A stretch of DNA of 64,000 nt. Source: Mytilus trossulus (taxonomy: Eukaryota; Mollusca; Bivalvia; Mytilida; Mytilidae). A program made the position numbers and the translations under genes. The stretch is from positions 50,081,878-50,145,877 of the forward strand of contig NC_086386.1 of assembly GCF_036588685.1 (NCBI RefSeq). The letters run 5' to 3'. Positions within the stretch are counted from its first letter, which is position 1, and the number at the start of each line of letters is the position of its first letter. Below are positions 37,868 to 49,339 of the stretch, one piece after another. The notes beneath the pieces were generated by a model. That model was not told the DNA's origin. It did no database searches and saw nothing but the letters and a program-made list of their open reading frames with translations.

Positions 37868-38384
37868 TTAAAGGTAAGTATAAAAAACAATCATACAGAT
37901 AGATGGATAAATAAATAATTACAGGTAATATATTAATTACAGGTAAAGTATAAAATGAAAAATATGAATTTGTACTTTTAACATGAGAAGAATTTAAATG
38001 CCCTGACAGTGAAAATATAAAGTGGACAAACAGGTACATGCACTTTATCAAAATAATACAATAGAAATAAAATAGACAGGTGAGTAGTATTTTGAACACA
38101 GGTTTTAAATATAAGAGACAAAAGAATGTAACTTTATAAAGACCATAAAATGGTTCTATAATACTATTGAATATAACCATATGAAAATAGATATATATAA
38201 ACAATATATCAATATCAAAATTATAAATACTATAAAAATAAGACAAAATACACCTATAAAAGGTTATAAAAGGATAATCTAAATCAAAGTCCGTGGACAG
38301 AAGGGCAGTTATTTCAAGGGGAATAATCAAAATACATACATAGTCCATAAGGTATAAAAAGTTAGTCAACATCAATTGTCCCAA
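37854..38384 (-). other. Inter-ORF region with a 176-codon bridging frame
   Basis: About 494 bp of very AT-rich DNA separates ORF1 (stop at 38362) from ORF2 (start at 37867). One frame is open for 176 codons from an ATG inside the last codons of ORF1 to just inside ORF2, overlapping them by 23 and 14 bp in a third frame. Its translation is rich in Phe, Tyr, Ile and Leu, as expected from T-rich DNA, and resembles no domain I know. T-rich strands tend to lack stop codons, so it may be chance. I treat it as the inter-ORF spacer and not as a gene. Confidence 0.3.
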
Positions 38385-39393
38385 TACATCTGATAGGTAA
38401 GGCTAATGGTCCTGTCCTCTCTTGTTCTTCCTTCACTATCTTCTTACTGGTGTCTTCATCATCCTCCGTGTTTCCATCGTCTCTCCCCCTCTTCCTGGTT
38501 TTTCCGGACAAGTCCATCTCTTCAGTACCTCGATCCTGGGGCGGATCTTCACTGCTATCAGTACATCGGTCCTCCCCAGGACCTTCACTGCTAAAAGGTA
38601 CATCAGCACTCGGTTGAGTGCCTTCACCGCTACTGGTGGTCAGTCCATCGGGCCGCGCAGGGGACCCTTCACTGCTAAGAAGTACATCGGGTCGCCCTGT
38701 TGACCCTTCACTGCCACTCGTACGCGGTACATCGACACTCAACGGAGTGCTTTCACCGCTTCCTTCTTCCAACCCTGCCCTCGCCGACTCGGCATAGCTC
38801 TTCTTGGTGGTGGTATTCTGGCCATTCCGGGGGCAGTTCGACCTCTGGTGTCCTTTCTGGCCACACTTTAGGCAGACAGGCTGTCTACCCAAAACTGTGA
38901 CCAGAACTTGCCGGTTGTATACCATTCCTTTGTAAGGTATTAACATGTACTGCTCCTCGGTACTCTTCATAATGCCTTTCAGGGCCCCGGTCTTCAATTT
39001 CAACCCTCCATATTCCATAGTTTCCTCTTCAATTTGAATGGCGGTCCCATATCGCTCCAACCACTCAGCGACCAGCTCCTTCCTAAGATGCAAAGGAAAC
39101 CAGTGAATCTTAAATTTGACCACTCTACGATCTATCCTGTCTAAATACACAGCACCGCTCCCGTTGGCTAGGCCCCTTCTCTGTCCGTCACCAAATTCCT
39201 CCGTCTGGCTATCTGTGGCGAAAGTCAGATACCATTCCGCCCCTTCGCCGGTCTTGTAGATAGCCACAAGCTCTCTGGTCGCCAACATACCTTCTAAAGC
39301 CTCCAAAACTTGTCCACGAGTGTTGACCTTCGTATTGACAAATTTCGCCCGCAACGTTCTCCTCATAACATCAGCGTTAACATAATGGTCCAT
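38362..39393 (-). CDS. LINE ORF1: zinc-knuckle nucleic-acid-binding protein
   Basis: The 343-residue protein should coat the LINE RNA and assist integration. One CCHC knuckle is visible (C174-x2-C177-x4-H182-x4-C187). Before it, residues about 88-170 have the alternating hydrophobic pattern and HWFPLHL...ERYG motif seen in other mollusc LINE ORF1 proteins, possibly RRM-like. After it comes a Ser, Gly, Pro and acid-rich tail (about 205-320) with degenerate repeats of a SSEGS-like motif, then a basic KTRKRGR patch. The start is the first ATG downstream of the 5' junction, with A at -3 and G at +4. The frame also stays open upstream, through GTG at 39435, to the junction, so the N-terminus could be truncated. 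This part is much richer in GC than ORF2. Confidence 0.88.
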   Translation of the reverse strand: MDHYVNADVMRRTLRAKFVNTKVNTRGQVLEALEGMLATRELVAIYKTGEGAEWYLTFATDSQTEEFGDGQRRGLANGSGAVYLDRIDRRVVKFKIHWFPLHLRKELVAEWLERYGTAIQIEEETMEYGGLKLKTGALKGIMKSTEEQYMLIPYKGMVYNRQVLVTVLGRQPVCLKCGQKGHQRSNCPRNGQNTTTKKSYAESARAGLEEGSGESTPLSVDVPRTSGSEGSTGRPDVLLSSEGSPARPDGLTTSSGEGTQPSADVPFSSEGPGEDRCTDSSEDPPQDRGTEEMDLSGKTRKRGRDDGNTEDDEDTSKKIVKEEQERTGPLALPIRCIGTIDVD

Positions 39394-39449
39394 AATTCTT
39401 AGACGGGCGGCCGCGAAGCCGACACCGTCAATCACCTGGATATTGTAGT

Positions 39450-39456
39450 GGAGACC
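39450..39456. repeat. Target-site duplication, LINE 5' side
   Basis: GGAGACC, the second copy of the duplication, immediately upstream of the LINE 5' end on the minus strand. Confidence 0.9.
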
Positions 39457-39495
39457 GCCTTTTTGATCACGGTGCTCCCTGTACCAGGTAAGTAT
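39450..39495 (-). pseudogene. U1: U1 snRNA copy 27, 5' fragment (nt 1-46)
   Basis: This is the promoter-proximal part of the split gene. It has the complete splice-site-pairing end and most of stem-loop 1, with the normal upstream region intact. It now runs straight into the LINE leader, so U1 transcription would enter the LINE in sense. It contains no ATG. Confidence 0.96.
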
Positions 39496-40624
39496 GCTTG
39501 GATATCTGACATTTGTCCATTTGAGTAAATCAGGAGTAACTTTATAAAGAGGTATTCGAACATATTATAGTCAGCCGATACATCAGTTTAAAACATACAA
39601 TAAAAAAAATCGACTTCGCATCGAGAGCCATTTGCCTCCTTCCACTGATTTCATTGAAACACGTTGGTGTATTAAAGACCGGGACACTTTTTCAGGACGA
39701 TTTGTTGAAAGGGACCAAATAAAGTAGGATAACTCTGTGGATTAAAAACGTACTATGTACGTTCAGATCGCCATGATGCTTTCACACGGAATATCAATAG
39801 TTTACAATTCACTCCTCCGCAATAAATTAAAAAAAATTCAACAAGAACTTTATTGTTTTTCCCTCTTTCGTCGCTTCAATTTCGTAACTGCCTTTCGTTC
39901 ATACAACACTGTTTGCTTCTGTTTCGTATTCAGTTACCATTTTTACAGTGTACGCGCAAAATTTTAAAATCAAATTTATTCAATTTGGTGCGAGGGAAAA
40001 AAATCGACGGCAAAGCAATCATTTGCGTTTGAAATTGATAAAGGAGGGCGACAAAGGTCGCGAGATTATTTCTTGAATCCGTCCATGCTGCACATGCAGT
40101 TTCCGCTTTTTCAATATAGCCAGGCAAATAAAATACGGCATCACTTTTCATCAAATGCACGTATTTTCCTCTTATGCAATTTACCCGGTATAGTTGAATT
40201 TCATATTATTTCAAATAGAAAAAATAATTTGCCAACCAAAAACTTGTTTTCATCGTAAAGCAAATTGAATAAGCTTTCAAACTTAATTTATAGTTTTTAC
40301 TTGTAACAAGCGGATTTTTTGTCATGTTACTTAAATGGAGAGGCAAAACTTGAAATTTACGGATGACGAGATAATAATTTAAAACAAAACTTACTGATAT
40401 GAAGTGTAGAAACCAAGTTGTGTGACTGAGAAATTAATTTGCTTCTTTATATCGTATACTCAAATTGATGAAATACAATGATATGAAACAAAAGAGTGGA
40501 AAACCGGTTTGCGATCACAATTTACGCTACTCCTGAACAGTCTCAGCGTACCAAAGAAAAAGTTTAACAACAGTTTCAAGTTTTAGGATTTATTGGGAAC
40601 TTCTCTTTACATTTGATATATTAA

Positions 40625-40788
40625 CAGGGGATAGCGCGAACGCAGTCCCCCACACTAAAAAATTGCGTACCCGAGTTGCCCACATTTGGGGCAATCGCAG
40701 GCTTCAGCCTAACCGGAGTGCAATGGAAAGGCCTCGACCTGGGGAGACCGCCTTTTTGATCACGGTGCTCCCTGTACCAGGTAAGTAT
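40625..40788 (-). ncRNA. U1: U1 snRNA, copy 28
   Basis: Complete 164-nt copy, type C. Its upstream spacer lacks 4 bp (TTTGCCTCCACTG for TTTGCCTCCTTCCACTG), about 145 bp from the gene. Confidence 0.96.
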
Positions 40789-41913
40789 GCTTGGATATCT
40801 GACATTTGTCCATTTGAGTAAATCAGGAGTAACTTTATAAAGAGGTATTCGAACATATTATAGTCAGCCGATACATCAGTTTAAAACATACAATAAAAAA
40901 AATCGACTTCGCATCGAGAGCCATTTGCCTCCACTGATTTCATTGAAACACGTTGGTGTATTAAAGACCGGGACACTTTTTCAGGACGATTTGTTGAAAG
41001 GGACCAAATAAAGTAGGATAACTCTGTGGATTAAAAACGTACTATGTACGTTCAGATCGCCATGATGCTTTCACACGGAATATCAATAGTTTACAATTCA
41101 CTCCTCCGCAATAAATTAAAAAAAATTCAACAAGAACTTTATTGTTTTTCCCTCTTTCGTCGCTTCAATTTCGTAACTGCCTTTCGTTCATACAACACTG
41201 TTTGCTTCTGTTTCGTATTCAGTTACCATTTTTACAGTGTACGCGCAAAATTTTAAAATCAAATTTATTCAATTTGGTGCGAGGGAAAAAAATCGACGGC
41301 AAAGCAATCATTTGCGTTTGAAATTGATAAAGGAGGGCGACAAAGGTCGCGAGATTATTTCTTGAATCCGTCCATGCTGCACATGCAGTTTCCGCTTTTT
41401 CAATATAGCCAGGCAAATAAAATACGGCATCACTTTTCATCAAATGCACGTATTTTCCTCTTATGCAATTTACCCGGTATAGTTGAATTTCATATTATTT
41501 CAAATAGAAAAAATAATTTGCCAACCAAAAACTTGTTTTCATCGTAAAGCAAATTGAATAAGCTTTCAAACTTAATTTATAGTTTTTACTTGTAACAAGC
41601 GGATTTTTTGTCATGTTACTTAAATGGAGAGGCAAAACTTGAAATTTACGGATGACGAGATAATAATTTAAAACAAAACTTACTGATATGAAGTGTAGAA
41701 ACCAAGTTGTGTGACTGAGAAATTAATTTGCTTCTTTATATCGTATACTCAAATTGATGAAATACAATGATATGAAACAAAAGAGTGGAAAACCGGTTTG
41801 CGATCACAATTTACGCTACTCCTGAACAGTCTCAGCGTACCAAAGAAAAAGTTTAACAACAGTTTCAAGTTTTAGGATTTATTGGGAACTTCTCTTTACA
41901 TTTGATATATTAA

Positions 41914-42077
41914 CAGGGGATAGCGCGAACGCAGTCCCCCACACTAAAAAATTGCGTACCCGAGTTGCCCACATTTGGGGCAATCGCAGGCTTCAGCCTA
42001 ACCGGAGTGCAATGGAAAGGCCTCGACCTGGGGAGACCGCCTTTTTGATCACGATGCTCCCTGTACCAGGTAAGTAT
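41914..42077 (-). ncRNA. U1: U1 snRNA, copy 29, C24T variant
   Basis: Full-length copy, type C, with G to A at 42054 on the plus strand, C24U in the RNA. C24 pairs with G41 in stem-loop 1, and U-G wobble would keep the pair. Confidence 0.94.
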
Positions 42078-43206
42078 GCTTGGATATCTGACATTTGTCC
42101 ATTTGAGTAAATCAGGAGTAACTTTATAAAGAGGTATTCGAACATATTATAGTCAGCCGATACATCAGTTTAAAACATACAATAAAAAAAATCGACTTCG
42201 CATCGAGAGCCATTTGCCTCCTTCCACTGATTTCATTGAAACACGTTGGTGTATTAAAGACCGGGACACTTTTTCAGGACGATTTGTTGAAAGGGACCAA
42301 ATAAAGTAGGATAACTCTGTGGATTAAAAACGTACTATGTACGTTCAGATCGCCATGATGCTTTCACACGGAATATCAATAGTTTACAATTCACTCCTCC
42401 GCAATAAATTAAAAAAAATTCAACAAGAACTTTATTGTTTTTCCCTCTTTCGTCGCTTCAATTTCGTAACTGCCTTTCGTTCATACAACACTGTTTGCTT
42501 CTGTTTCGTATTCAGTTACCATTTTTACAGTGTACGCGCAAAATTTTAAAATCAAATTTATTCAATTTGGTGCGAGGGAAAAAAATCGACGGCAAAGCAA
42601 TCATTTGCGTTTGAAATTGATAAAGGAGGGCGACAAAGGTCGCGAGATTATTTCTTGAATCCGTCCATGCTGCACATGCAGTTTCCGCTTTTTCAATATA
42701 GCCAGGCAAATAAAATACGGCATCACTTTTCATCAAATGCACGTATTTTCCTCTTATGCAATTTACCCGGTATAGTTGAATTTCATATTATTTCAAATAG
42801 AAAAAATAATTTGCCAACCAAAAACTTGTTTTCATCGTAAAGCAAATTGAATAAGCTTTCAAACTTAATTTATAGTTTTTACTTGTAACAAGCGGATTTT
42901 TTGTCATGTTACTTAAATGGAGAGGCAAAACTTGAAATTTACGGATGACGAGATAATAATTTAAAACAAAACTTACTGATATGAAGTGTAGAAACCAAGT
43001 TGTGTGACTGAGAAATTAATTTGCTTCTTTATATCGTATACTCAAATTGATGAAATACAATGATATGAAACAAAAGAGTGGAAAACCGGTTTGCGATCAC
43101 AATTTACGCTACTCCTGAACAGTCTCAGCGTACCAAAGAAAAAGTTTAACAACAGTTTCAAGTTTTAGGATTTATTGGGAACTTCTCTTTACATTTGATA
43201 TATTAA

Positions 43207-43370
43207 CAGGGGATAGCGCGAACGCAGTCCCCCACACTAAAAAATTGCGTACCCGAGTTGCCCACATTTGGGGCAATCGCAGGCTTCAGCCTAACCGGAG
43301 TGCAATGGAAAGGCCTCGACCTGGGGAGACCGCCTTTTTGATCACGGTGCTCCCTGTACCAGGTAAGTAT
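43207..43370 (-). ncRNA. U1: U1 snRNA, copy 30
   Basis: Complete 164-nt copy, type C. Confidence 0.96.
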
Positions 43371-44499
43371 GCTTGGATATCTGACATTTGTCCATTTGAG
43401 TAAATCAGGAGTAACTTTATAAAGAGGTATTCGAACATATTATAGTCAGCCGATACATCAGTTTAAAACATACAATAAAAAAAATCGACTTCGCATCGAG
43501 AGCCATTTGCCTCCTTCCACTGATTTCATTGAAACACGTTGGTGTATTAAAGACCGGGACACTTTTTCAGGACGATTTGTTGAAAGGGACCAAATAAAGT
43601 AGGATAACTCTGTGGATTAAAAACGTACTATGTACGTTCAGATCGCCATGATGCTTTCACACGGAATATCAATAGTTTACAATTCACTCCTCCGCAATAA
43701 ATTAAAAAAAATTCAACAAGAACTTTATTGTTTTTCCCTCTTTCGTCGCTTCAATTTCGTAACTGCCTTTCGTTCATACAACACTGTTTGCTTCTGTTTC
43801 GTATTCAGTTACCATTTTTACAGTGTACGCGCAAAATTTTAAAATCAAATTTATTCAATTTGGTGCGAGGGAAAAAAATCGACGGCAAAGCAATCATTTG
43901 CGTTTGAAATTGATAAAGGAGGGCGACAAAGGTCGCGAGATTATTTCTTGAATCCGTCCATGCTGCACATGCAGTTTCCGCTTTTTCAATATAGCCAGGC
44001 AAATAAAATACGGCATCACTTTTCATCAAATGCACGTATTTTCCTCTTATGCAATTTACCCGGTATAGTTGAATTTCATATTATTTCAAATAGAAAAAAT
44101 AATTTGCCAACCAAAAACTTGTTTTCATCGTAAAGCAAATTGAATAAGCTTTCAAACTTAATTTATAGTTTTTACTTGTAACAAGCGGATTTTTTGTCAT
44201 GTTACTTAAATGGAGAGGCAAAACTTGAAATTTACGGATGACGAGATAATAATTTAAAACAAAACTTACTGATATGAAGTGTAGAAACCAAGTTGTGTGA
44301 CTGAGAAATTAATTTGCTTCTTTATATCGTATACTCAAATTGATGAAATACAATGATATGAAACAAAAGAGTGGAAAACCGGTTTGCGATCACAATTTAC
44401 GCTACTCCTGAACAGTCTCAGCGTACCAAAGAAAAAGTTTAACAACAGTTTCAAGTTTTAGGATTTATTGGGAACTTCTCTTTACATTTGATATATTAA

Positions 44500-44663
44500 C
44501 AGGGGATAGCGCGAACGCAGTCCCCCACACTAAAAAATTGCGTACCCGAGTTGCCCACATTTGGGGCAATCGCAGGCTTCAGCCTAACCGGAGTGCAATG
44601 GAAAGGCCTCGACCTGGGGAGACCGCCTTTTTGATCACGGTGCTCCCTGTACCAGGTAAGTAT
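44500..44663 (-). ncRNA. U1: U1 snRNA, copy 31
   Basis: Complete 164-nt copy, type C. Confidence 0.96.
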
Positions 44664-45792
44664 GCTTGGATATCTGACATTTGTCCATTTGAGTAAATCA
44701 GGAGTAACTTTATAAAGAGGTATTCGAACATATTATAGTCAGCCGATACATCAGTTTAAAACATACAATAAAAAAAATCGACTTCGCATCGAGAGCCATT
44801 TGCCTCCTTCCACTGATTTCATTGAAACACGTTGGTGTATTAAAGACCGGGACACTTTTTCAGGACGATTTGTTGAAAGGGACCAAATAAAGTAGGATAA
44901 CTCTGTGGATTAAAAACGTACTATGTACGTTCAGATCGCCATGATGCTTTCACACGGAATATCAATAGTTTACAATTCACTCCTCCGCAATAAATTAAAA
45001 AAAATTCAACAAGAACTTTATTGTTTTTCCCTCTTTCGTCGCTTCAATTTCGTAACTGCCTTTCGTTCATACAACACTGTTTGCTTCTGTTTCGTATTCA
45101 GTTACCATTTTTACAGTGTACGCGCAAAATTTTAAAATCAAATTTATTCAATTTGGTGCGAGGGAAAAAAATCGACGGCAAAGCAATCATTTGCGTTTGA
45201 AATTGATAAAGGAGGGCGACAAAGGTCGCGAGATTATTTCTTGAATCCGTCCATGCTGCACATGCAGTTTCCGCTTTTTCAATATAGCCAGGCAAATAAA
45301 ATACGGCATCACTTTTCATCAAATGCACGTATTTTCCTCTTATGCAATTTACCCGGTATAGTTGAATTTCATATTATTTCAAATAGAAAAAATAATTTGC
45401 CAACCAAAAACTTGTTTTCATCGTAAAGCAAATTGAATAAGCTTTCAAACTTAATTTATAGTTTTTACTTGTAACAAGCGGATTTTTTGTCATGTTACTT
45501 AAATGGAGAGGCAAAACTTGAAATTTACGGATGACGAGATAATAATTTAAAACAAAACTTACTGATATGAAGTGTAGAAACCAAGTTGTGTGACTGAGAA
45601 ATTAATTTGCTTCTTTATATCGTATACTCAAATTGATGAAATACAATGATATGAAACAAAAGAGTGGAAAACCGGTTTGCGATCACAATTTACGCTACTC
45701 CTGAACAGTCTCAGCGTACCAAAGAAAAAGTTTAACAACAGTTTCAAGTTTTAGGATTTATTGGGAACTTCTCTTTACATTTGATATATTAA

Positions 45793-45956
45793 CAGGGGAT
45801 AGCGCGAACGCAGTCCCCCACACTAAAAAATTGCGTACCCGAGTTGCCCACATTTGGGGCAATCGCAGGCTTCAGCCTAACCGGAGTGCAATGGAAAGGC
45901 CTCGACCTGGGGAGACCGCCTTTTTGATCACGGTGCTCCCTGTACCAGGTAAGTAT
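45793..45956 (-). ncRNA. U1: U1 snRNA, copy 32
   Basis: Complete 164-nt copy, type C. Confidence 0.96.
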
Positions 45957-47085
45957 GCTTGGATATCTGACATTTGTCCATTTGAGTAAATCAGGAGTAA
46001 CTTTATAAAGAGGTATTCGAACATATTATAGTCAGCCGATACATCAGTTTAAAACATACAATAAAAAAAATCGACTTCGCATCGAGAGCCATTTGCCTCC
46101 TTCCACTGATTTCATTGAAACACGTTGGTGTATTAAAGACCGGGACACTTTTTCAGGACGATTTGTTGAAAGGGACCAAATAAAGTAGGATAACTCTGTG
46201 GATTAAAAACGTACTATGTACGTTCAGATCGCCATGATGCTTTCACACGGAATATCAATAGTTTACAATTCACTCCTCCGCAATAAATTAAAAAAAATTC
46301 AACAAGAACTTTATTGTTTTTCCCTCTTTCGTCGCTTCAATTTCGTAACTGCCTTTCGTTCATACAACACTGTTTGCTTCTGTTTCGTATTCAGTTACCA
46401 TTTTTACAGTGTACGCGCAAAATTTTAAAATCAAATTTATTCAATTTGGTGCGAGGGAAAAAAATCGACGGCAAAGCAATCATTTGCGTTTGAAATTGAT
46501 AAAGGAGGGCGACAAAGGTCGCGAGATTATTTCTTGAATCCGTCCATGCTGCACATGCAGTTTCCGCTTTTTCAATATAGCCAGGCAAATAAAATACGGC
46601 ATCACTTTTCATCAAATGCACGTATTTTCCTCTTATGCAATTTACCCGGTATAGTTGAATTTCATATTATTTCAAATAGAAAAAATAATTTGCCAACCAA
46701 AAACTTGTTTTCATCGTAAAGCAAATTGAATAAGCTTTCAAACTTAATTTATAGTTTTTACTTGTAACAAGCGGATTTTTTGTCATGTTACTTAAATGGA
46801 GAGGCAAAACTTGAAATTTACGGATGACGAGATAATAATTTAAAACAAAACTTACTGATATGAAGTGTAGAAACCAAGTTGTGTGACTGAGAAATTAATT
46901 TGCTTCTTTATATCGTATACTCAAATTGATGAAATACAATGATATGAAACAAAAGAGTGGAAAACCGGTTTGCGATCACAATTTACGCTACTCCTGAACA
47001 GTCTCAGCGTACCAAAGAAAAAGTTTAACAACAGTTTCAAGTTTTAGGATTTATTGGGAACTTCTCTTTACATTTGATATATTAA

Positions 47086-47249
47086 CAGGGGATAGCGCGA
47101 ACGCAGTCCCCCACACTAAAAAATTGCGTACCCGAGTTGCCCACATTTGGGGCAATCGCAGGCTTCAGCCTAACCGGAGTGCAATGGAAAGGCCTCGACC
47201 TGGGGAGACCGCCTTTTTGATCACGGTGCTCCCTGTACCAGGTAAGTAT
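47086..47249 (-). ncRNA. U1: U1 snRNA, copy 33
   Basis: Complete 164-nt copy, type C. Confidence 0.96.
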
Positions 47250-48378
47250 GCTTGGATATCTGACATTTGTCCATTTGAGTAAATCAGGAGTAACTTTATA
47301 AAGAGGTATTCGAACATATTATAGTCAGCCGATACATCAGTTTAAAACATACAATAAAAAAAATCGACTTCGCATCGAGAGCCATTTGCCTCCTTCCACT
47401 GATTTCATTGAAACACGTTGGTGTATTAAAGACCGGGACACTTTTTCAGGACGATTTGTTGAAAGGGACCAAATAAAGTAGGATAACTCTGTGGATTAAA
47501 AACGTACTATGTACGTTCAGATCGCCATGATGCTTTCACACGGAATATCAATAGTTTACAATTCACTCCTCCGCAATAAATTAAAAAAAATTCAACAAGA
47601 ACTTTATTGTTTTTCCCTCTTTCGTCGCTTCAATTTCGTAACTGCCTTTCGTTCATACAACACTGTTTGCTTCTGTTTCGTATTCAGTTACCATTTTTAC
47701 AGTGTACGCGCAAAATTTTAAAATCAAATTTATTCAATTTGGTGCGAGGGAAAAAAATCGACGGCAAAGCAATCATTTGCGTTTGAAATTGATAAAGGAG
47801 GGCGACAAAGGTCGCGAGATTATTTCTTGAATCCGTCCATGCTGCACATGCAGTTTCCGCTTTTTCAATATAGCCAGGCAAATAAAATACGGCATCACTT
47901 TTCATCAAATGCACGTATTTTCCTCTTATGCAATTTACCCGGTATAGTTGAATTTCATATTATTTCAAATAGAAAAAATAATTTGCCAACCAAAAACTTG
48001 TTTTCATCGTAAAGCAAATTGAATAAGCTTTCAAACTTAATTTATAGTTTTTACTTGTAACAAGCGGATTTTTTGTCATGTTACTTAAATGGAGAGGCAA
48101 AACTTGAAATTTACGGATGACGAGATAATAATTTAAAACAAAACTTACTGATATGAAGTGTAGAAACCAAGTTGTGTGACTGAGAAATTAATTTGCTTCT
48201 TTATATCGTATACTCAAATTGATGAAATACAATGATATGAAACAAAAGAGTGGAAAACCGGTTTGCGATCACAATTTACGCTACTCCTGAACAGTCTCAG
48301 CGTACCAAAGAAAAAGTTTAACAACAGTTTCAAGTTTTAGGATTTATTGGGAACTTCTCTTTACATTTGATATATTAA

Positions 48379-48542
48379 CAGGGGATAGCGCGAACGCAGT
48401 CCCCCACACTAAAAAATTGCGTACCCGAGTTGCCCACATTTGGGGCAATCGCAGGCTTCAGCCTAACCGGAGTGCAATGGAAAGGCCTCGACCTGGGGAG
48501 ACCGCCTTTTTGATCACGGTGCTCCCTGTACCAGGTAAGTAT
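48379..48542 (-). ncRNA. U1: U1 snRNA, copy 34
   Basis: Complete 164-nt copy, type C, the last before the second gap. Confidence 0.96.
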
Positions 48543-49239
48543 GCTTGGATATCTGACATTTGTCCATTTGAGTAAATCAGGAGTAACTTTATAAAGAGGT
48601 ATTCGAACATATTATAGTCAGCCGATACATCAGTTTAAAACATACAATAAAAAAAATCGACTTCGCATCGAGAGCCATTTGCCTCCTTCCACTGATTTCA
48701 TTGAAACACGTTGGTGTATTAAAGACCGGGACACTTTTTCAGGACGATTTGTTGAAAGGGACCAAATAAAGTAGGATAACTCTGTGGATTAAAAACGTAC
48801 TATGTACGTTCAGATCGCCATGATGCTTTCACACGGAATATCAATAGTTTACAATTCACTCCTCCGCAATAAATTAAAAAAAATTCAACAAGAACTTTAT
48901 TGTTTTTCCCTCTTTCGTCGCTTCAATTTCGTAACTGCCTTTCGTTCATACAACACTGTTTGCTTCTGTTTCGTATTCAGTTACCATTTTTACAGTGTAC
49001 GCGCAAAATTTTAAAATCAAATTTATTCAATTTGGTGCGAGGGAAAAAAATCGACGGCAAAGCAATCATTTGCGTTTGAAATTGATAAAGGAGGGCGACA
49101 AAGGTCGCGAGATTATTTCTTGAATCCGTCCATGCTGCACATGCAGTTTCCGCTTTTTCAATATAGCCAGGCAAATAAAATACGGCATCACTTTTCATCA
49201 AATGCACGTATTTTCCTCTTATGCAATTTACCCGGTATA

Positions 49240-49339
49240 NNNNNNNNNNNNNNNNNNNNNNNNNNNNNNNNNNNNNNNNNNNNNNNNNNNNNNNNNNNNN
49301 NNNNNNNNNNNNNNNNNNNNNNNNNNNNNNNNNNNNNNN
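49240..49339. other. Assembly gap (100 N)
   Basis: Exactly 100 N. Unit phase shows about 740 bp missing at minimum, which includes one U1 gene. Copies 34 and 35 lie 1953 bp apart, and 1953 plus about 640 is two units. Confidence 0.98.

Larger units (their letters stand above)
34255..39449 (-). mobile_element. Tx1-like non-LTR retrotransposon (LINE) inserted in U1 copy 27
   Basis: The 5195-bp element reads on the minus strand in the same sense as U1. In order it has a short leader, ORF1 (zinc knuckle), an AT-rich inter-ORF region, ORF2 (AP endonuclease, reverse transcriptase, C-terminal zinc motif), a 142-bp 3' UTR with AATAAA, and a 12-nt poly(A). Copy 27 begins 6495 bp before copy 28, which equals 1293 plus 5195 plus a 7-bp duplication, so nothing else was gained or lost. 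ORF2 is undamaged, which suggests a recent insertion. The architecture and the SLDQEKAFD and QGCSLSPLLY motifs fit the Tx1 clade, which includes target-specific families. The 5' end may be truncated, because the ORF1 frame stays open up to the junction. Confidence 0.93.

Noticed and set aside
38406-38900. Plus-strand ORFs of 62-93 codons opposite LINE ORF1
   Set aside because: They are shadow frames of the GC-rich ORF1 on the other strand.
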